From assembly GCF_900143265.1 (NCBI RefSeq), contig NZ_FRDJ01000003.1:62001-126000 (forward strand): a DNA stretch of 64,000 bases, in the 5' to 3' direction. Within the stretch, counting starts at the first letter, position 1; each line of letters begins with the position of its first letter. Source of the DNA: Fervidobacterium gondwanense DSM 13020. Lineage in GTDB: Bacteria; Thermotogota; Thermotogae; Thermotogales; Fervidobacteriaceae. Below, piece after piece: positions 1 through 10,148 of the stretch. A program made the translations under genes and the position numbers. The notes below the pieces were generated by a model. It was given only the letters and a program-made list of their open reading frames with translations, was not told the origin of the DNA and did not search any database.

Positions 1-733
1 CGATAACGAGCTTGAAATTGAATTCTTTTGCTATTCTAACGGCAGTTGCGATGTCTTGAGCGCGATGAGCATGAATTCGAGCAGGTATTTCACCTTTCAA
101 AACAAGCTCTCCAACTTCCATTTTTGGATCTCTATCAAGGAATACGCCGTCTTTTTCAATAGCTCGTCTTTTCTTTTCCATGTAATCTTGCACTTTCATA
201 AAGTAATTTCTCATAACTGCGGCTATTCCAAGCCTTGTGGATGGCATCTTTTTCATCTCGCCGTAGACACGTTTTGGATTTTCTCCAGTTGCCATCTTTA
301 AGCCGGCTGGAGCTTTAAGTATACAGTAATCAACTATATTTGATTTGAATTTCAAAATAGCTCCTTGTCCACCAATTACATTTGCACTTCCAGGGACAAT
401 CATGACCGTAGTAAATCCACCATTTAAAGCATGTTTGATTGCAATATCGTATGGATTGAAAGCATCTATTGCTCGTACATCTGGAGTTACTGGATCCGTC
501 ATTTCGTTTCCATCTTGCATGGATCCTACAGCTTCTTCGTAAAGGCCGATATGAGAGTGAGCATCGATAAAGCCAGGAAGGACGTACTTACCTGTGGCAT
601 CAATAATCTCCGCATCTTCGCATTCCAAATGCTTGGCAACTTGAGATATCTTACCGTTTTCGATCAAAATATCCCCAACGAAAGTACCATTTGTTACGCT
701 TACTATTGTTCCGTTCTTAATCAGTTTTTTCAT
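1..733 (-). CDS. Amidohydrolase (imidazolonepropionase-like), C-terminus cut by window edge
   Basis: The N-terminal part, about 244 residues, of a metal-dependent amidohydrolase. A small N-terminal beta domain is followed by PGFIDAHSHIG, whose HxH is the usual first metal-binding motif, and later by an HAHRAQD segment typical of the imidazolonepropionase-related amidohydrolases. Such enzymes hydrolyse cyclic amides or dipeptide-like substrates; the substrate here cannot be told. The ATG at 733-731 follows a strong ribosome site, GGGGGTG. The gene runs off the left edge, so the later metal ligands are not visible. A promoter for it is seen at 769-797. Confidence 0.85.
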   Translation of the reverse strand, partial: MKKLIKNGTIVSVTNGTFVGDILIENGKISQVAKHLECEDAEIIDATGKYVLPGFIDAHSHIGLYEEAVGSMQDGNEMTDPVTPDVRAIDAFNPYDIAIKHALNGGFTTVMIVPGSANVIGGQGAILKFKSNIVDYCILKAPAGLKMATGENPKRVYGEMKKMPSTRLGIAAVMRNYFMKVQDYMEKKRRAIEKDGVFLDRDPKMEVGELVLKGEIPARIHAHRAQDIATAVRIAKEFNFKLVI

Positions 734-768
734 ATTTACACCCCCTGAGCTTTGGTATAGCTATAAAA

Positions 769-797
769 ATTATACCATAGACGATTCGGAAAGCGAA
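769..797 (-). promoter_or_regulatory. Putative promoter of the amidohydrolase gene
   Basis: On the minus strand a perfect TATAAT (774-769) sits 17 bases from TTCGCT (797-792), a weak -35. It lies 36 bases upstream of the start codon. Confidence 0.5.
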
Positions 798-911
798 CTA
801 AAATTATTAAGTTTTTTGAAAATTTAACACTGTTACATGAGCCAAATTCGCGTTTTTGTGGTAAAATACATATTAGAATTAGAAAATTTGATAAGAAAGG
901 TTGAGGGGCTG

Positions 912-3875
912 ATGAGATGGGAATTAAGAGAAGTTGATGAGTATTTGGTGGACCAGCTGGCAAAGGAGCTGGATGTTAGTCGTTTAGTTGCAAGACTCTT
1001 GGTTTTGCGAAATGTAAAGACCGTTGAAGAAGCAAGGAATTTCTTGTATCCGGCAAGAAATGTTTTAAGATCTCCCTTTCTGTTTAAGGATATGGAGAAA
1101 GCCGTGGAAATACTCCTCAAAGCAAGGGACAATGGGGAAAAGGTTGTTGTCCATGGTGATTACGATGTTGATGGAATAACCGGAACAGCGGTCCTTTATA
1201 CGTTCCTTTCAGAGAACGGATGGGATGTTGAGTATTACATTCCAAAACGTGTTGATGACGGATATGGAATACAAACACAGTTTGTGCAGGAGAGTTTTGA
1301 AAAAGGCGTGGACGTTCTGCTAACAGTAGACTGCGGTATTACAGCTTTTGAGGCAATAGAAAAGGCGAAAGAACTTGGCATGAAAGTTGTTGTTACGGAT
1401 CACCACCAACCTAAGGAAATCCTTCCAAAGGCTGATGCGATTGTTAATCCGAAAAGGCAAGACGAAACATACCCATTCAAAGAATTCGCGGGCGTTGGGG
1501 TTGCCTATAAGCTTGTATCAGCTCTTGCTGAGAGGCTCAATGTACACCACTCTGTCGTTGACAATCTCCTTGATTTAGTTGCGTTAGGAACAGTTGCAGA
1601 TATGGTAGAACTTGTAGATGAAAATCGGTACATTGTTAAAGAGGGCTTGAAGAGATTAAACACTACGGAGAAGCTCGGGATCATAAGACTTGTTCAGAAA
1701 CTTGGTATCTCTGCCATAAATTCGCGTGACATCGGTTATAGGATTGCTCCTAAATTAAATGCTGCCGGACGACTTGATTCTCCGGACGATGCTTTTAAAT
1801 TGATAATCACAAAAGATGAAGCAAGTGCAGCAGAACTTGCAGAGTTGTTGTTGGGTTACAATACAACAAGACAAAGCATAGAAGCGAAGATATACAACGA
1901 AGCTGTTCAGATGATAGAAGAGAATAGATTAAATTCGCTGCCGATAATTGTGGCGTATGGGTACGGTTGGCATCTGGGAGTAATAGGAATAGTAGCGACG
2001 CGGCTTGTGCATTTATATAATAAACCTGTTATGGTTATCTCGATCGAGGATGGAATGGCGCGTGGTTCTGCGCGGAGCGTTCAAGGTGTAAACATAATAG
2101 AGCTTTTAGAAAAGTTCAGGGACATATTTGAAGACTTTGGCGGTCACACGATGGCGCTTGGTTTCAGTTTGAAGGAAGAAAATATCCCAAAATTATTGGA
2201 AGCAATTAGGAATAACATAAGTGAGGATGATGTTCGCGTTGAACCAATCGTGCTTGTTGACGAGAAGATATCCGTAGATGAGATAAATGATGAAATAATC
2301 AAGGCTATTGAATTGCTTGAACCTTATGGACACGGAAATCCGGAACCAGTTTTTCTCATTCAAGGCAGTAGCGTGGAGAGGTTTAAAGTTTTTGGTGAAT
2401 CCGGATATAATGCAAGAATTACTCTTAGAGGTAATGCAAAATCCATAGAGGGTGTTGGGTTTGGTTTAAAAATCCCTTCAAATGATTTTTACGGAGTACA
2501 GCCACAGTTCTTAAAGATGGATGTTGTTGCTAACATAAGACTTAGCGAGAATGGTGCTCAGCTAAATGTTTTGGATTTAAAGATGTACCATGTAAGTGAC
2601 GATGACTACACGGATAGAACATTCCTTCACTCGTTCTTGTCAAACTGGAGAAATCAGAAGGAAGAAGATTACGATCATCAAAGAGTTGAAGATGATATTT
2701 ACCAGAGGCTTCCGAAAGTTTCTGAACTTGCCGAATTAAAACGTCCTGTTCTATTAAGATTCAGACTTCCTTACAGAAATGCTTTTTTGTTTGGTTTAAT
2801 GAAAAAAGGCAGAACTCTCATCATTAACCCCTCAAGTACGGAAGCCATGCATATCTATGAAAGTTTACAGCGCCACAACATTCAGGGGTTAGTACTCGCC
2901 AATTCAGTCAACAGAGTAGCGGGACGTCACGTAGTAACAAATGCAGTGTATGCTGATTTCCTTGTTAATCCGAGTGAGTTCGATTATGTAGTCTTGAATG
3001 AGATTCAATTTTTAAAACACTTTGATGAAAATTTATACGATAGAATATTGAGAAAATTTGGCTCTGAGGCATTCTTCATAACTCTTTACACGTTCGATAC
3101 GAATCTTCCAGAATATGAGGTTGAAGGGAAGGTAGACTTCTCAATAGAAGATAAACGTAACCAACCCAAAGCTTTAAACAATACGGCGTCGTTCTTAGTT
3201 TACCTCTTTTCCTCTCACAGTTCCGTTGAGACGTTTTTCAACAATTACATTAAAAAAGTTCCTGCGCGCGACACGGTGTTTTATTCATCTCAGCTTGCAC
3301 CGTTCCAAAGACTTATAATTTCAAGTTTGGTGAAAAGGAAAAAGGTAAAAAGACTTGTTTCATCCACAAATAACGACGTTCTGCCTTCGCTATTTGGAAG
3401 AGCTGAGGTAAGACTCTTTGATTTCCCATACACATTTAGCGAAATAATCGACTCGGTAAGCGGAGATGCAAACGTACTTTTGCAGCTCAATTACTCTTCT
3501 CAGGATGTTTCGAGGAAATATGAGACTTTGAAAAAGTTGTTCCCATCAAAAGAGGAGTTGAAAAGTGCAATAGAAGAATTGAATGTGTATCTGCCTATGA
3601 AAACAGAAGAGTTTGAGTTGTTCGTTAGCAATCACAACATTCCAAAGGGTGTAATCAAGAGTTCCTATAAAGATTTGGGAGGATTCAAAAACGACATCGT
3701 ATCTGCTGTTGATTTTAATCCGGATAAGATCTTAAGAGTGCGGGAAAGACATATCGAACTCAATTATTTCGAAAAATATACTCTCCAAATTGAATCATTA
3801 ACGGTCAAGGAAATGTACAAGTTGATTGATGAGAGATACCTTTACGATTCGGAATTGATCTTAGAAGGGTTGTAA
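912..3875 (+). CDS. recJ: Single-stranded-DNA-specific exonuclease RecJ, long form
   Basis: RecJ degrades single-stranded DNA 5' to 3' in recombination and repair. The DHH phosphoesterase core is complete: GDYDVDG at about residues 82-88, TVDCGIT, TDHH near 162-165, VALGTVAD, PKLNAAGRLD, and the DHHA1 signature GGHTMALGF, followed by an OB-like region. The protein is about 987 residues against about 577 in E. coli; the last 400 or so residues form an extension without motifs I recognise. The frame is open from 837, but the ATG at 912 is preferred because GAGGGG precedes it and it aligns with the family N-terminus. It is followed after 4 bases by the RuvX-like gene, suggesting cotranscription. 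Confidence 0.93.
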   Translation: MRWELREVDEYLVDQLAKELDVSRLVARLLVLRNVKTVEEARNFLYPARNVLRSPFLFKDMEKAVEILLKARDNGEKVVVHGDYDVDGITGTAVLYTFLSENGWDVEYYIPKRVDDGYGIQTQFVQESFEKGVDVLLTVDCGITAFEAIEKAKELGMKVVVTDHHQPKEILPKADAIVNPKRQDETYPFKEFAGVGVAYKLVSALAERLNVHHSVVDNLLDLVALGTVADMVELVDENRYIVKEGLKRLNTTEKLGIIRLVQKLGISAINSRDIGYRIAPKLNAAGRLDSPDDAFKLIITKDEASAAELAELLLGYNTTRQSIEAKIYNEAVQMIEENRLNSLPIIVAYGYGWHLGVIGIVATRLVHLYNKPVMVISIEDGMARGSARSVQGVNIIELLEKFRDIFEDFGGHTMALGFSLKEENIPKLLEAIRNNISEDDVRVEPIVLVDEKISVDEINDEIIKAIELLEPYGHGNPEPVFLIQGSSVERFKVFGESGYNARITLRGNAKSIEGVGFGLKIPSNDFYGVQPQFLKMDVVANIRLSENGAQLNVLDLKMYHVSDDDYTDRTFLHSFLSNWRNQKEEDYDHQRVEDDIYQRLPKVSELAELKRPVLLRFRLPYRNAFLFGLMKKGRTLIINPSSTEAMHIYESLQRHNIQGLVLANSVNRVAGRHVVTNAVYADFLVNPSEFDYVVLNEIQFLKHFDENLYDRILRKFGSEAFFITLYTFDTNLPEYEVEGKVDFSIEDKRNQPKALNNTASFLVYLFSSHSSVETFFNNYIKKVPARDTVFYSSQLAPFQRLIISSLVKRKKVKRLVSSTNNDVLPSLFGRAEVRLFDFPYTFSEIIDSVSGDANVLLQLNYSSQDVSRKYETLKKLFPSKEELKSAIEELNVYLPMKTEEFELFVSNHNIPKGVIKSSYKDLGGFKNDIVSAVDFNPDKILRVRERHIELNYFEKYTLQIESLTVKEMYKLIDERYLYDSELILEGL

Positions 3876-3879
3876 AAAT

Positions 3880-4536
3880 ATGAGCGTATTAGCTATAGAT
3901 TTTGGCAAAAGTAAATGTGGTTATGCGATCGGCACGCTTTTTGTATCAGAAAGCGGAACTGTGAGGACATCTGAGATAATCGAAAAGACAAAACGCTTCG
4001 AAAAAATAGCCGTAGGATTGCCACTTTCGATGAGCGGGAATTATTCAACGCAGACGTTTGAGGCAATAAAATTTGCTTTAAAATTGAAAAAGATGGGTAA
4101 GAGCGTTTTCTTTATCGACGAACGGATGACTACAAAAATGGCAAAAACATTCAGTAAGACCGATGATGACAGATTTAGTGCCGAGCAGCTGCTCTTAGAA
4201 TACTTGAATAATCCTTCAAATTCGATAGAATTTAAGCTCTCAAGATTAGAATTGGAAGAAGAAATAAGTTGCCAAACAGTGTTGTTTATAGAAGTGCCTT
4301 TTAATGATAGAATTACTTTTGAAAATGCGTTGGTTTACTCAAAAGACCCATACATAGCTTACACGCACTTCGAAACGGGAAGTTTTGTGTATAGAGTCTG
4401 GAAAGACTTAAACGATAAAATCAAAACACTTGAAAAAAAGCCAGACTTGGTTATAATTAATAAGGATTGTAGACAACTATTATCTAATTTAGAATTTAGC
4501 TCCGATGTTCTACTTGTTGATGTAAAATACGAGTAG
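3880..4536 (+). CDS. ruvX: RuvX/YqgF-type Holliday-junction resolvase-like protein with C-terminal extension
   Basis: An RNase H-fold nuclease of the YqgF/RuvX family, linked to pre-16S rRNA processing and Holliday-junction resolution. Visible motifs are AIDFGKSKCG near residues 5-14 (family DxGxKRIG), VGLPLSMSG, and IDERMTT with the conserved Asp-Glu. Family members are usually about 140 residues; this one has 218, with about 80 extra C-terminal residues of no recognised domain. It lies 4 bases after recJ and its stop codon is only 9 bases from the tRNA gene. The canonical KRIG is replaced by KCG, so it is a divergent member. Confidence 0.75.
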   Translation: MSVLAIDFGKSKCGYAIGTLFVSESGTVRTSEIIEKTKRFEKIAVGLPLSMSGNYSTQTFEAIKFALKLKKMGKSVFFIDERMTTKMAKTFSKTDDDRFSAEQLLLEYLNNPSNSIEFKLSRLELEEEISCQTVLFIEVPFNDRITFENALVYSKDPYIAYTHFETGSFVYRVWKDLNDKIKTLEKKPDLVIINKDCRQLLSNLEFSSDVLLVDVKYE

Positions 4537-4545
4537 ATGGTTGAT

Positions 4546-4622
4546 GTGCTCGTAGCTCAATTGGATAGAGCGTCGGACTCCGGATCCGAAGATTGCGGGT
4601 TCAAGTCCCGCCGAGCACGCCA
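4546..4622 (+). tRNA. tRNA-Arg (anticodon CCG)
   Basis: A 77-base cloverleaf. The acceptor stem GTGCTCG pairs with CGAGCAC, the D stem is GCTC/GAGC, the anticodon stem TCGGA/TCCGA carries loop CTCCGGA with anticodon CCG (reads CGG), and the T stem is GCGGG/CCCGC with TTCAAGT in the loop. The 3' CCA is encoded. Confidence 0.97.
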
Positions 4623-4686
4623 GGATGCCTCTTATTTCTGCAATTCAGATGTTCAACATAAATTTATCTTAGAGGGGGAATATGTC

Positions 4687-5772
4687 ATGAGCTATAGTCT
4701 TCAGGTTGTGAAGGAAAGGGTTTTTGAAAAGGACATAGATGCTATATTGATTCTTAATGTCGAAAGTTCCAATGCTGTAACAACAAGATATCTATCAGGA
4801 TTCACGGGGAGCTTTTCTGCGCTTCTAATTACACCCAAGAGGCATATCATAGTTACCGATTCAAGATATTGGACCCAAGTGAAGCAAGAGAGTACATTTG
4901 AATTGGTAAAATACATCCCACCGAAGAGTTTTCTTGATACTGTTTGTGAACTGGTATCCAACATGGAACTAAGGAAATTAGCTATAGAGAAGGATAGAAT
5001 CTCAGTAACTCATTTTGAATCACTGAAGGAAAAGCTTCCAAACTGCGAATTCGAAGATATTTCGAGCCTTTTATTGGAAATTAGGTCAATAAAGACAGAA
5101 GAAGAGGTAAAGCTTGTAAAGTCGGCCGTTGAAATTGCCCAAGAAGCATTTAAGAAGATGCTTGAAATTGCTAAGGCTGGCATGAAGGAGAAAGAGCTTG
5201 CTGCCTACATGGAGTATCAAATTAAGCTCTTAGGGGCAGATGATGTAGCTTTTGATACGATAATAGCATCTGGTTACAGAGGAGCATTGCCACATGGTAA
5301 GGCATCTGAAAAAGAAATTGCTAAAGGTGAACCAATCGTAGTTGATTGGGGAGCAAGATATAGGGGATATAACAGTGATTTGACAAGAGTCTTCTGCATT
5401 GGAGAACCAAACGATAGAGTTAAGGAAGTATATAAGATAGTTTACGATGCGCAACAAAAAGCACTTGAGTCGATTAAAGCAGGGATCACGGGTAAAGAAG
5501 TTGACAGCATCGCAAGGAATCATATTTCTGAATGTGGTTACGGAGAATACTTCGGGCATGGGCTTGGACACGGGCTCGGATTGGAAGTACATGAAAACCC
5601 AGGACTTAGCTATAGATGGGATAAACCACTTATAGATGGACAGATAGTAACAGTTGAACCAGGAATCTATTTGGAAGGGGAATTTGGTATAAGAATTGAA
5701 GAAGACGTTGTCGTTAGAGAAAATGGCTGCGAGATTTTGACAACACTCTCAAGGGAAATTTTTGTTGTATAA
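4687..5772 (+). CDS. M24-family Xaa-Pro aminopeptidase/dipeptidase
   Basis: A cytoplasmic metallopeptidase that cleaves bonds involving proline, about 361 residues. An N-terminal creatinase-like domain is followed by the pita-bread catalytic domain. Metal ligands are visible: two Asp in VVDWGARYRGYNSDLTR, His in FGHGLGHGLG, Glu in VEPGIYLEGEF and Glu in RIEEDV. The start is the ATG at 4687 after AGAGGGGG; the frame is open further upstream only because it reads through the tRNA gene. It matches Thermotogales PepQ-type enzymes and would finish peptide breakdown in an organism that ferments amino acids. The ATP synthase operon begins 13 bases after the stop. Confidence 0.9.
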   Translation: MSYSLQVVKERVFEKDIDAILILNVESSNAVTTRYLSGFTGSFSALLITPKRHIIVTDSRYWTQVKQESTFELVKYIPPKSFLDTVCELVSNMELRKLAIEKDRISVTHFESLKEKLPNCEFEDISSLLLEIRSIKTEEEVKLVKSAVEIAQEAFKKMLEIAKAGMKEKELAAYMEYQIKLLGADDVAFDTIIASGYRGALPHGKASEKEIAKGEPIVVDWGARYRGYNSDLTRVFCIGEPNDRVKEVYKIVYDAQQKALESIKAGITGKEVDSIARNHISECGYGEYFGHGLGHGLGLEVHENPGLSYRWDKPLIDGQIVTVEPGIYLEGEFGIRIEEDVVVRENGCEILTTLSREIFVV

Positions 5773-5785
5773 TTAGGTATAAAAT

Positions 5786-6046
5786 ATGAAAAAAGATCCG
5801 GAAAAACAAAATATTGGTAAAGAACTGGCACAACTGAATTTAATATCTACTTTGGGATTTACGATAATCTCAAATGTCATAGTTGGATATGTGATTGGTG
5901 CTTTTTTGGACAGATTATTCAATTTGGAAAAGATCTTAACCGTAACATTTTTAATTATTGGGACAATATCAGGCGTCTATAACGGAATCAAGTTTGTCAT
6001 GAAGGCGGGCGGATATGATAAAATTGATAAAGACAAAGATAGATGA
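5786..6046 (+). CDS. AtpZ/AtpI-like small membrane protein
   Basis: An 86-residue protein with two predicted membrane helices (about residues 20-42 and 48-70) separated by the short DRLFNLEK loop. This layout fits the AtpZ family (putative F0F1-associated protein or cation channel) found at the start of ATP synthase operons. It overlaps the next gene by 32 bases. Its role in c-ring assembly or Mg2+ supply is suggested for the family, not shown here. Confidence 0.7.
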   Translation: MKKDPEKQNIGKELAQLNLISTLGFTIISNVIVGYVIGAFLDRLFNLEKILTVTFLIIGTISGVYNGIKFVMKAGGYDKIDKDKDR

Positions 6047-6404
6047 TAGTTATCTATTTTTGCTCAGATTGATAGTCTACATAACCCTTTTTGCTTTTGC
6101 AGAATTCACTTTCGCAATGCTTTTTGGATACAAGGTTGTGGCTATTGGAATTTTGATAGGTACGGCAGGAATGGTTTTGGGCCTTTTTTCATTGCTAAAG
6201 GGTAAGAAGCGGATTGTCAGTCTGGCGGATGGTAAAATTGTTCTTGAGCTTGGTTATTTTATAAGGTATTTGCTTTACACTTCACTCTTTTTGTTTTCGG
6301 CAATTGCTTTTGGTAGTCCGCTTCAAGGGATTTTGGGAGTCTTTGTAGGATTGCTTAATGCTAAGATTGTTGCATTTCTCTTTGCATGGAGGTGGCTTAA
6401 ATGA
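6015..6404 (+). CDS. atpI: ATP synthase subunit I-like membrane protein
   Basis: A 129-residue hydrophobic protein with four predicted membrane helices, directly before atpB and overlapping it by 4 bases. Position and helix count match AtpI, which helps assemble the c ring. The sequence is poorly conserved, so the call rests largely on context. The start at 6015 lies inside the preceding gene, which suggests translational coupling. Confidence 0.65.
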   Translation: MIKLIKTKIDDSYLFLLRLIVYITLFAFAEFTFAMLFGYKVVAIGILIGTAGMVLGLFSLLKGKKRIVSLADGKIVLELGYFIRYLLYTSLFLFSAIAFGSPLQGILGVFVGLLNAKIVAFLFAWRWLK

Positions 6405-7270
6405 CTAAGCGGAAGATGAGCAAGAAAGCCAAAATACAGTTAATAGTCTTTCTGATAGTTTACACGGTCATAGGTATTATAAATGCAAGAACGATGACCG
6501 CATCTCCGAAAGAGGCTTTATCTAATGTTACAAACAGGTGGGTTGTGCAATTCGGTCCAGAGAATGTTTGGTATTACAGAATCAACCCAGCTACGGTAAT
6601 AATGTCGCTGGTTGTAATAACTATCTTAGTTGCTTTCGCAAGATCAGTTTATAAGGAGTTTTCAATTATTCCTGGAAGAAAACAGGCTTTTGCTGAATCG
6701 TTGCTGGAATTCATGTATGATATGGTCCAAAGCAGTATCCCAAACGAGAAATACGCAAGGACTGTATTCAAAATCTCTATGACGTTGTTCCTCTATATTG
6801 CTCTTTCTAACTTAATCGGTGGTTTTGTTCCTGGAATATCACCAAATGTTTCAATCCTAGCTGACGGAACGCGCAGTGTTAAGTTTGTGTTTTTTAACGA
6901 TACTTGGCCTGCACCTACAGGTGATTTGAATACGAACGTTACATATGCAGTTATGGTCTTCATAATGAGCCAGTACTTTGCAATAAAAACAAAAGGGGTA
7001 AAAGGTTGGTTAAAAGGATTTCTTGAGCCAATCGCGTTCATGCTGCCAATGAATATCGTTGGAGAACTTGCAAAGCCTCTCTCTCATTCAATGCGTTTGT
7101 TTGGTAACATAACAGGTGGTGGGATACTTGTTCTGGTGGTTAGCTACTTTTTGAAGTACATGTTCCTTCCGCCATTCTTATGGGGTTACTTTGGAATCTT
7201 CTCAGGATTGATTCAAGCGTTTGTGTTCTCAACACTTGCCGTTGCCTATATGGCATCACAGATAGAGTAA
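6401..7270 (+). CDS. atpB: F-type ATP synthase subunit a
   Basis: Membrane subunit a of the F0 sector, which forms the ion half-channels against the c ring. It is 289 residues with five or six membrane helices. The signature SMRLFGNITGG holds the essential Arg, followed near the end by a helix ending in FSTLAVAYMASQIE. There is a 4-base overlap with the atpI-like gene and 48 bases to atpE. Confidence 0.95.
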   Translation: MTKRKMSKKAKIQLIVFLIVYTVIGIINARTMTASPKEALSNVTNRWVVQFGPENVWYYRINPATVIMSLVVITILVAFARSVYKEFSIIPGRKQAFAESLLEFMYDMVQSSIPNEKYARTVFKISMTLFLYIALSNLIGGFVPGISPNVSILADGTRSVKFVFFNDTWPAPTGDLNTNVTYAVMVFIMSQYFAIKTKGVKGWLKGFLEPIAFMLPMNIVGELAKPLSHSMRLFGNITGGGILVLVVSYFLKYMFLPPFLWGYFGIFSGLIQAFVFSTLAVAYMASQIE

Positions 7271-7279
7271 TTCAGTTAG

Positions 7280-7576
<297 letters not shown>

Positions 7577-7586
7577 GGCGATCCGT

Positions 7587-8072
7587 ATGGATCTTTTTGA
7601 AATCAATTTGACAGCTGTTGTTCAGCTGTTGAGTTTTCTCTTTCTTTTGTGGGCACTTAACAAGCTTTTGTACAAACCTTTTTTCTCTATGATGGATAAG
7701 CGAAGAGAAAAGGTCGAAGGAGAACTTGCAGAGGCTGAAAAATTGAGAAGACAAGCTGATGAAATGAGAATTCAGGCTGAAAAAGAGCTAAAAGATGTAA
7801 GACAAAAGGCTGAGCAAATTATATCGAACGCCGAAAGGGAAGCTGAAAGGATAGTTGAAGAAGCAAAGTTGAAGGCACAGCAGGAAGCTGAGAAAATCAT
7901 ATCAAATGCTCAAGCAGAAATAGAGAGGCAAAAACAAGAGGTTCTTGCTCAGGTACAAGGAATGGCCACAGAGCTTGCTGTGAGCCTGGCTCTGAAAGTA
8001 CTAAAAGACGCTGTTGATGAAAAAGCTAAGAGAGAGTATCTTATGAAGATAATAAAGGAGCATGAAAAATGA
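7587..8072 (+). CDS. atpF: F-type ATP synthase subunit b
   Basis: Peripheral-stalk subunit, 161 residues. One N-terminal membrane helix (about residues 8-27) is followed by PFFSMMDKRREKV and a long charged coiled coil rich in Ala, Glu and Lys, as expected for b. It overlaps atpH by 4 bases. Confidence 0.93.
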   Translation: MDLFEINLTAVVQLLSFLFLLWALNKLLYKPFFSMMDKRREKVEGELAEAEKLRRQADEMRIQAEKELKDVRQKAEQIISNAEREAERIVEEAKLKAQQEAEKIISNAQAEIERQKQEVLAQVQGMATELAVSLALKVLKDAVDEKAKREYLMKIIKEHEK

Positions 8073-8614
8073 TGTATTCATCTATAGCAAGTAAATACGC
8101 ACTTGCTCTTTATAACGTTTCCAAGATTAATCAAAAAACAGATGAATACAAAGAAAGATTGAATGTTTTTGTGAACATCTATAACGAGCTTTCGGTTTTT
8201 TTGAACAATCAAGCTATCAAGCCAGTTAAACGTTCACAGTTAGTATGCGACATAATGTCTGAGCTTGGATTCAAACCAGACGAAGTTTTTGGTAGGTTTG
8301 TTTATCTGCTCATATCAAATAAGAGGATGAAGTACATCAAGCAGATCGCAACCTTGTTTGATTACGCGATACTTGAAGAAAACGGTTTGGTTCCTGTTGA
8401 AGTCATATCAGCGACAGATTTGAATGATGAAGAAAAATCAGCGCTTACTGAGTTTGTTAGAAAATATACTTCTAAAACACCAGTTTTCAGCGTCAAAGTC
8501 GACGAAGGAATTATTGCTGGTGTAGTTGTCGAATTTTACGGCAAGAGGTACGATGCAAGTATTAAAGGTAGACTTGAAAAATTAGCCCGTGATGTGTTAA
8601 GAAGAGAGGGGTGA
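8069..8614 (+). CDS. atpH: F-type ATP synthase subunit delta
   Basis: Subunit delta (OSCP) joins the peripheral stalk to the F1 head, 181 residues. The N-terminal helical bundle begins with [14 protein letters not shown], a typical AtpH start, and the C-terminal part has [26 protein letters not shown]-type conservation ending at [10 protein letters not shown]. Two adjacent ATG codons (8069 and 8072) could serve as the start. Confidence 0.92.
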   Translation: MMYSSIASKYALALYNVSKINQKTDEYKERLNVFVNIYNELSVFLNNQAIKPVKRSQLVCDIMSELGFKPDEVFGRFVYLLISNKRMKYIKQIATLFDYAILEENGLVPVEVISATDLNDEEKSALTEFVRKYTSKTPVFSVKVDEGIIAGVVVEFYGKRYDASIKGRLEKLARDVLRREG

Positions 8615-8618
8615 TACC

Positions 8619-10142
8619 TTGAGATTAAACCCTGGCGAAATAGTAAGGGTACTTGAAAGTAAAATTGCCGAGTACCAAGAAGAGTTAAGATTGGAAGATG
8701 TTGGAAAGGTAATACAAGTTGGAGACGGAATTGCGAGAGTCTACGGTCTCAACAACGTCATGGCGAACGAAATGGTCGAGTTCGTTGAGACTGGAACGCG
8801 TGGTTTGGCATTCAATTTAGAAGAAGACAACGTAGGTATAATCATACTCGGAGATTATAAAGAAATAAAGGAAGGACATACTGTAAGACGACTGAACAGA
8901 ATCATGGAAGTCCCTGTTGGAGAAGGACTCCTCGGCCGCGTCGTAAATCCACTTGGAGAACCAATTGATGGTCTTGGACCGATTGAATATAAGGAGACAA
9001 GACCTGTCGAATTCAAAGCCCCTGGTGTTATATACAGAAAACCAGTCGATACCCCTCTGCAAACAGGTTTGAAAGTCATCGACTCACTTATCCCAATTGG
9101 ACGTGGACAAAGGGAACTGATAATCGGTGATAGACAGACTGGAAAAACGGCAATAGCAGTTGATACAATAATCAATCAAAAAGGCAAAGGTGTATATTGT
9201 ATATACGTTGCAATTGGTCAAAAAGCATCCGCAGTTGCAAGGATAGTTGAAAAGCTCAAACAAACTGGCGCTATGGATTACACAACAGTGGTTGTTGCAT
9301 CTTCATCTGATCCTGCCACTCTCCAGTATCTTGCACCATATGCAGGTTGTGCAATGGGTGAATACTTCATGTTCACCGGCAGAGACGCGCTCGTTATTTA
9401 CGATGACTTGTCGAAACATGCGGTTGCGTACAGACAGATATCGTTGCTCCTCAGAAGACCACCAGGAAGGGAAGCTTATCCAGGTGACGTTTTCTACTTG
9501 CACTCAAGGCTCTTGGAACGCGCAGCAAGGCTAAACGATAATTACGGGGGCGGTTCTTTAACCGCACTTCCGATAATTGAAACTCAAGCAAATGACATAT
9601 CTGCGTATATCCCAACGAACGTTATATCAATAACAGACGGTCAGATATACCTTGAACCGAGTCTGTTCTACGCTGGTCAAAGGCCTGCGGTAAACATAGG
9701 TCTTTCGGTGTCTCGTGTCGGTGGTGCTGCACAGATAAAGGCGATGAAACAAGTTGCAGGTTCGTTGAAGCTTGATTTGGCGCAGTACAGGGAACTTGAA
9801 ACGTTTGCACAATTTGCAACAGAATTGGACCCAGCAACTCAGGCACAGATTACAAGAGGCCAAAGACTTATGGAACTCATGAAACAACCGCAGCACAGCC
9901 CAATGGAAGTAGAAGAACAGGTGGTTGTACTCTTTGCAGGTGTCAACGGATACTTAGATGATATTCCAGCATCTTCAGTAAGACCCTTTGAAGACGGTTT
10001 ACTGAAATTTATGAAGGAGCGATATAGTGATTTATTAGAAGAAATCAGAACTAAAAGGCAAATAACAAAGGAAACTGAAGAAAAACTACACACAGTTGTG
10101 AAGGAGTACAAGCAAGAGTTCGTAAAAATGTACGGGAAGTGA
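8619..10142 (+). CDS. atpA: F-type ATP synthase subunit alpha
   Basis: Non-catalytic nucleotide-binding subunit of F1, 507 residues, the usual length. Walker A is GDRQTGKT at residues 170-177, and the signature [14 protein letters not shown] is present. The start is a TTG at 8619, 4 bases after the atpH stop and preceded by GAGAGGGG. Confidence 0.97.
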   Translation: MRLNPGEIVRVLESKIAEYQEELRLEDVGKVIQVGDGIARVYGLNNVMANEMVEFVETGTRGLAFNLEEDNVGIIILGDYKEIKEGHTVRRLNRIMEVPVGEGLLGRVVNPLGEPIDGLGPIEYKETRPVEFKAPGVIYRKPVDTPLQTGLKVIDSLIPIGRGQRELIIGDRQTGKTAIAVDTIINQKGKGVYCIYVAIGQKASAVARIVEKLKQTGAMDYTTVVVASSSDPATLQYLAPYAGCAMGEYFMFTGRDALVIYDDLSKHAVAYRQISLLLRRPPGREAYPGDVFYLHSRLLERAARLNDNYGGGSLTALPIIETQANDISAYIPTNVISITDGQIYLEPSLFYAGQRPAVNIGLSVSRVGGAAQIKAMKQVAGSLKLDLAQYRELETFAQFATELDPATQAQITRGQRLMELMKQPQHSPMEVEEQVVVLFAGVNGYLDDIPASSVRPFEDGLLKFMKERYSDLLEEIRTKRQITKETEEKLHTVVKEYKQEFVKMYGK

Positions 10143-10148
10143 TGTTAA

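Noticed and set aside
4537-4686. N-terminal 50-residue extension of the M24 peptidase (open frame from 4537)
   Set aside because: It is the translation of the tRNA-Arg gene (the familiar VAQLDRASDSGSE artefact). The ATG at 4687 has its own ribosome site.
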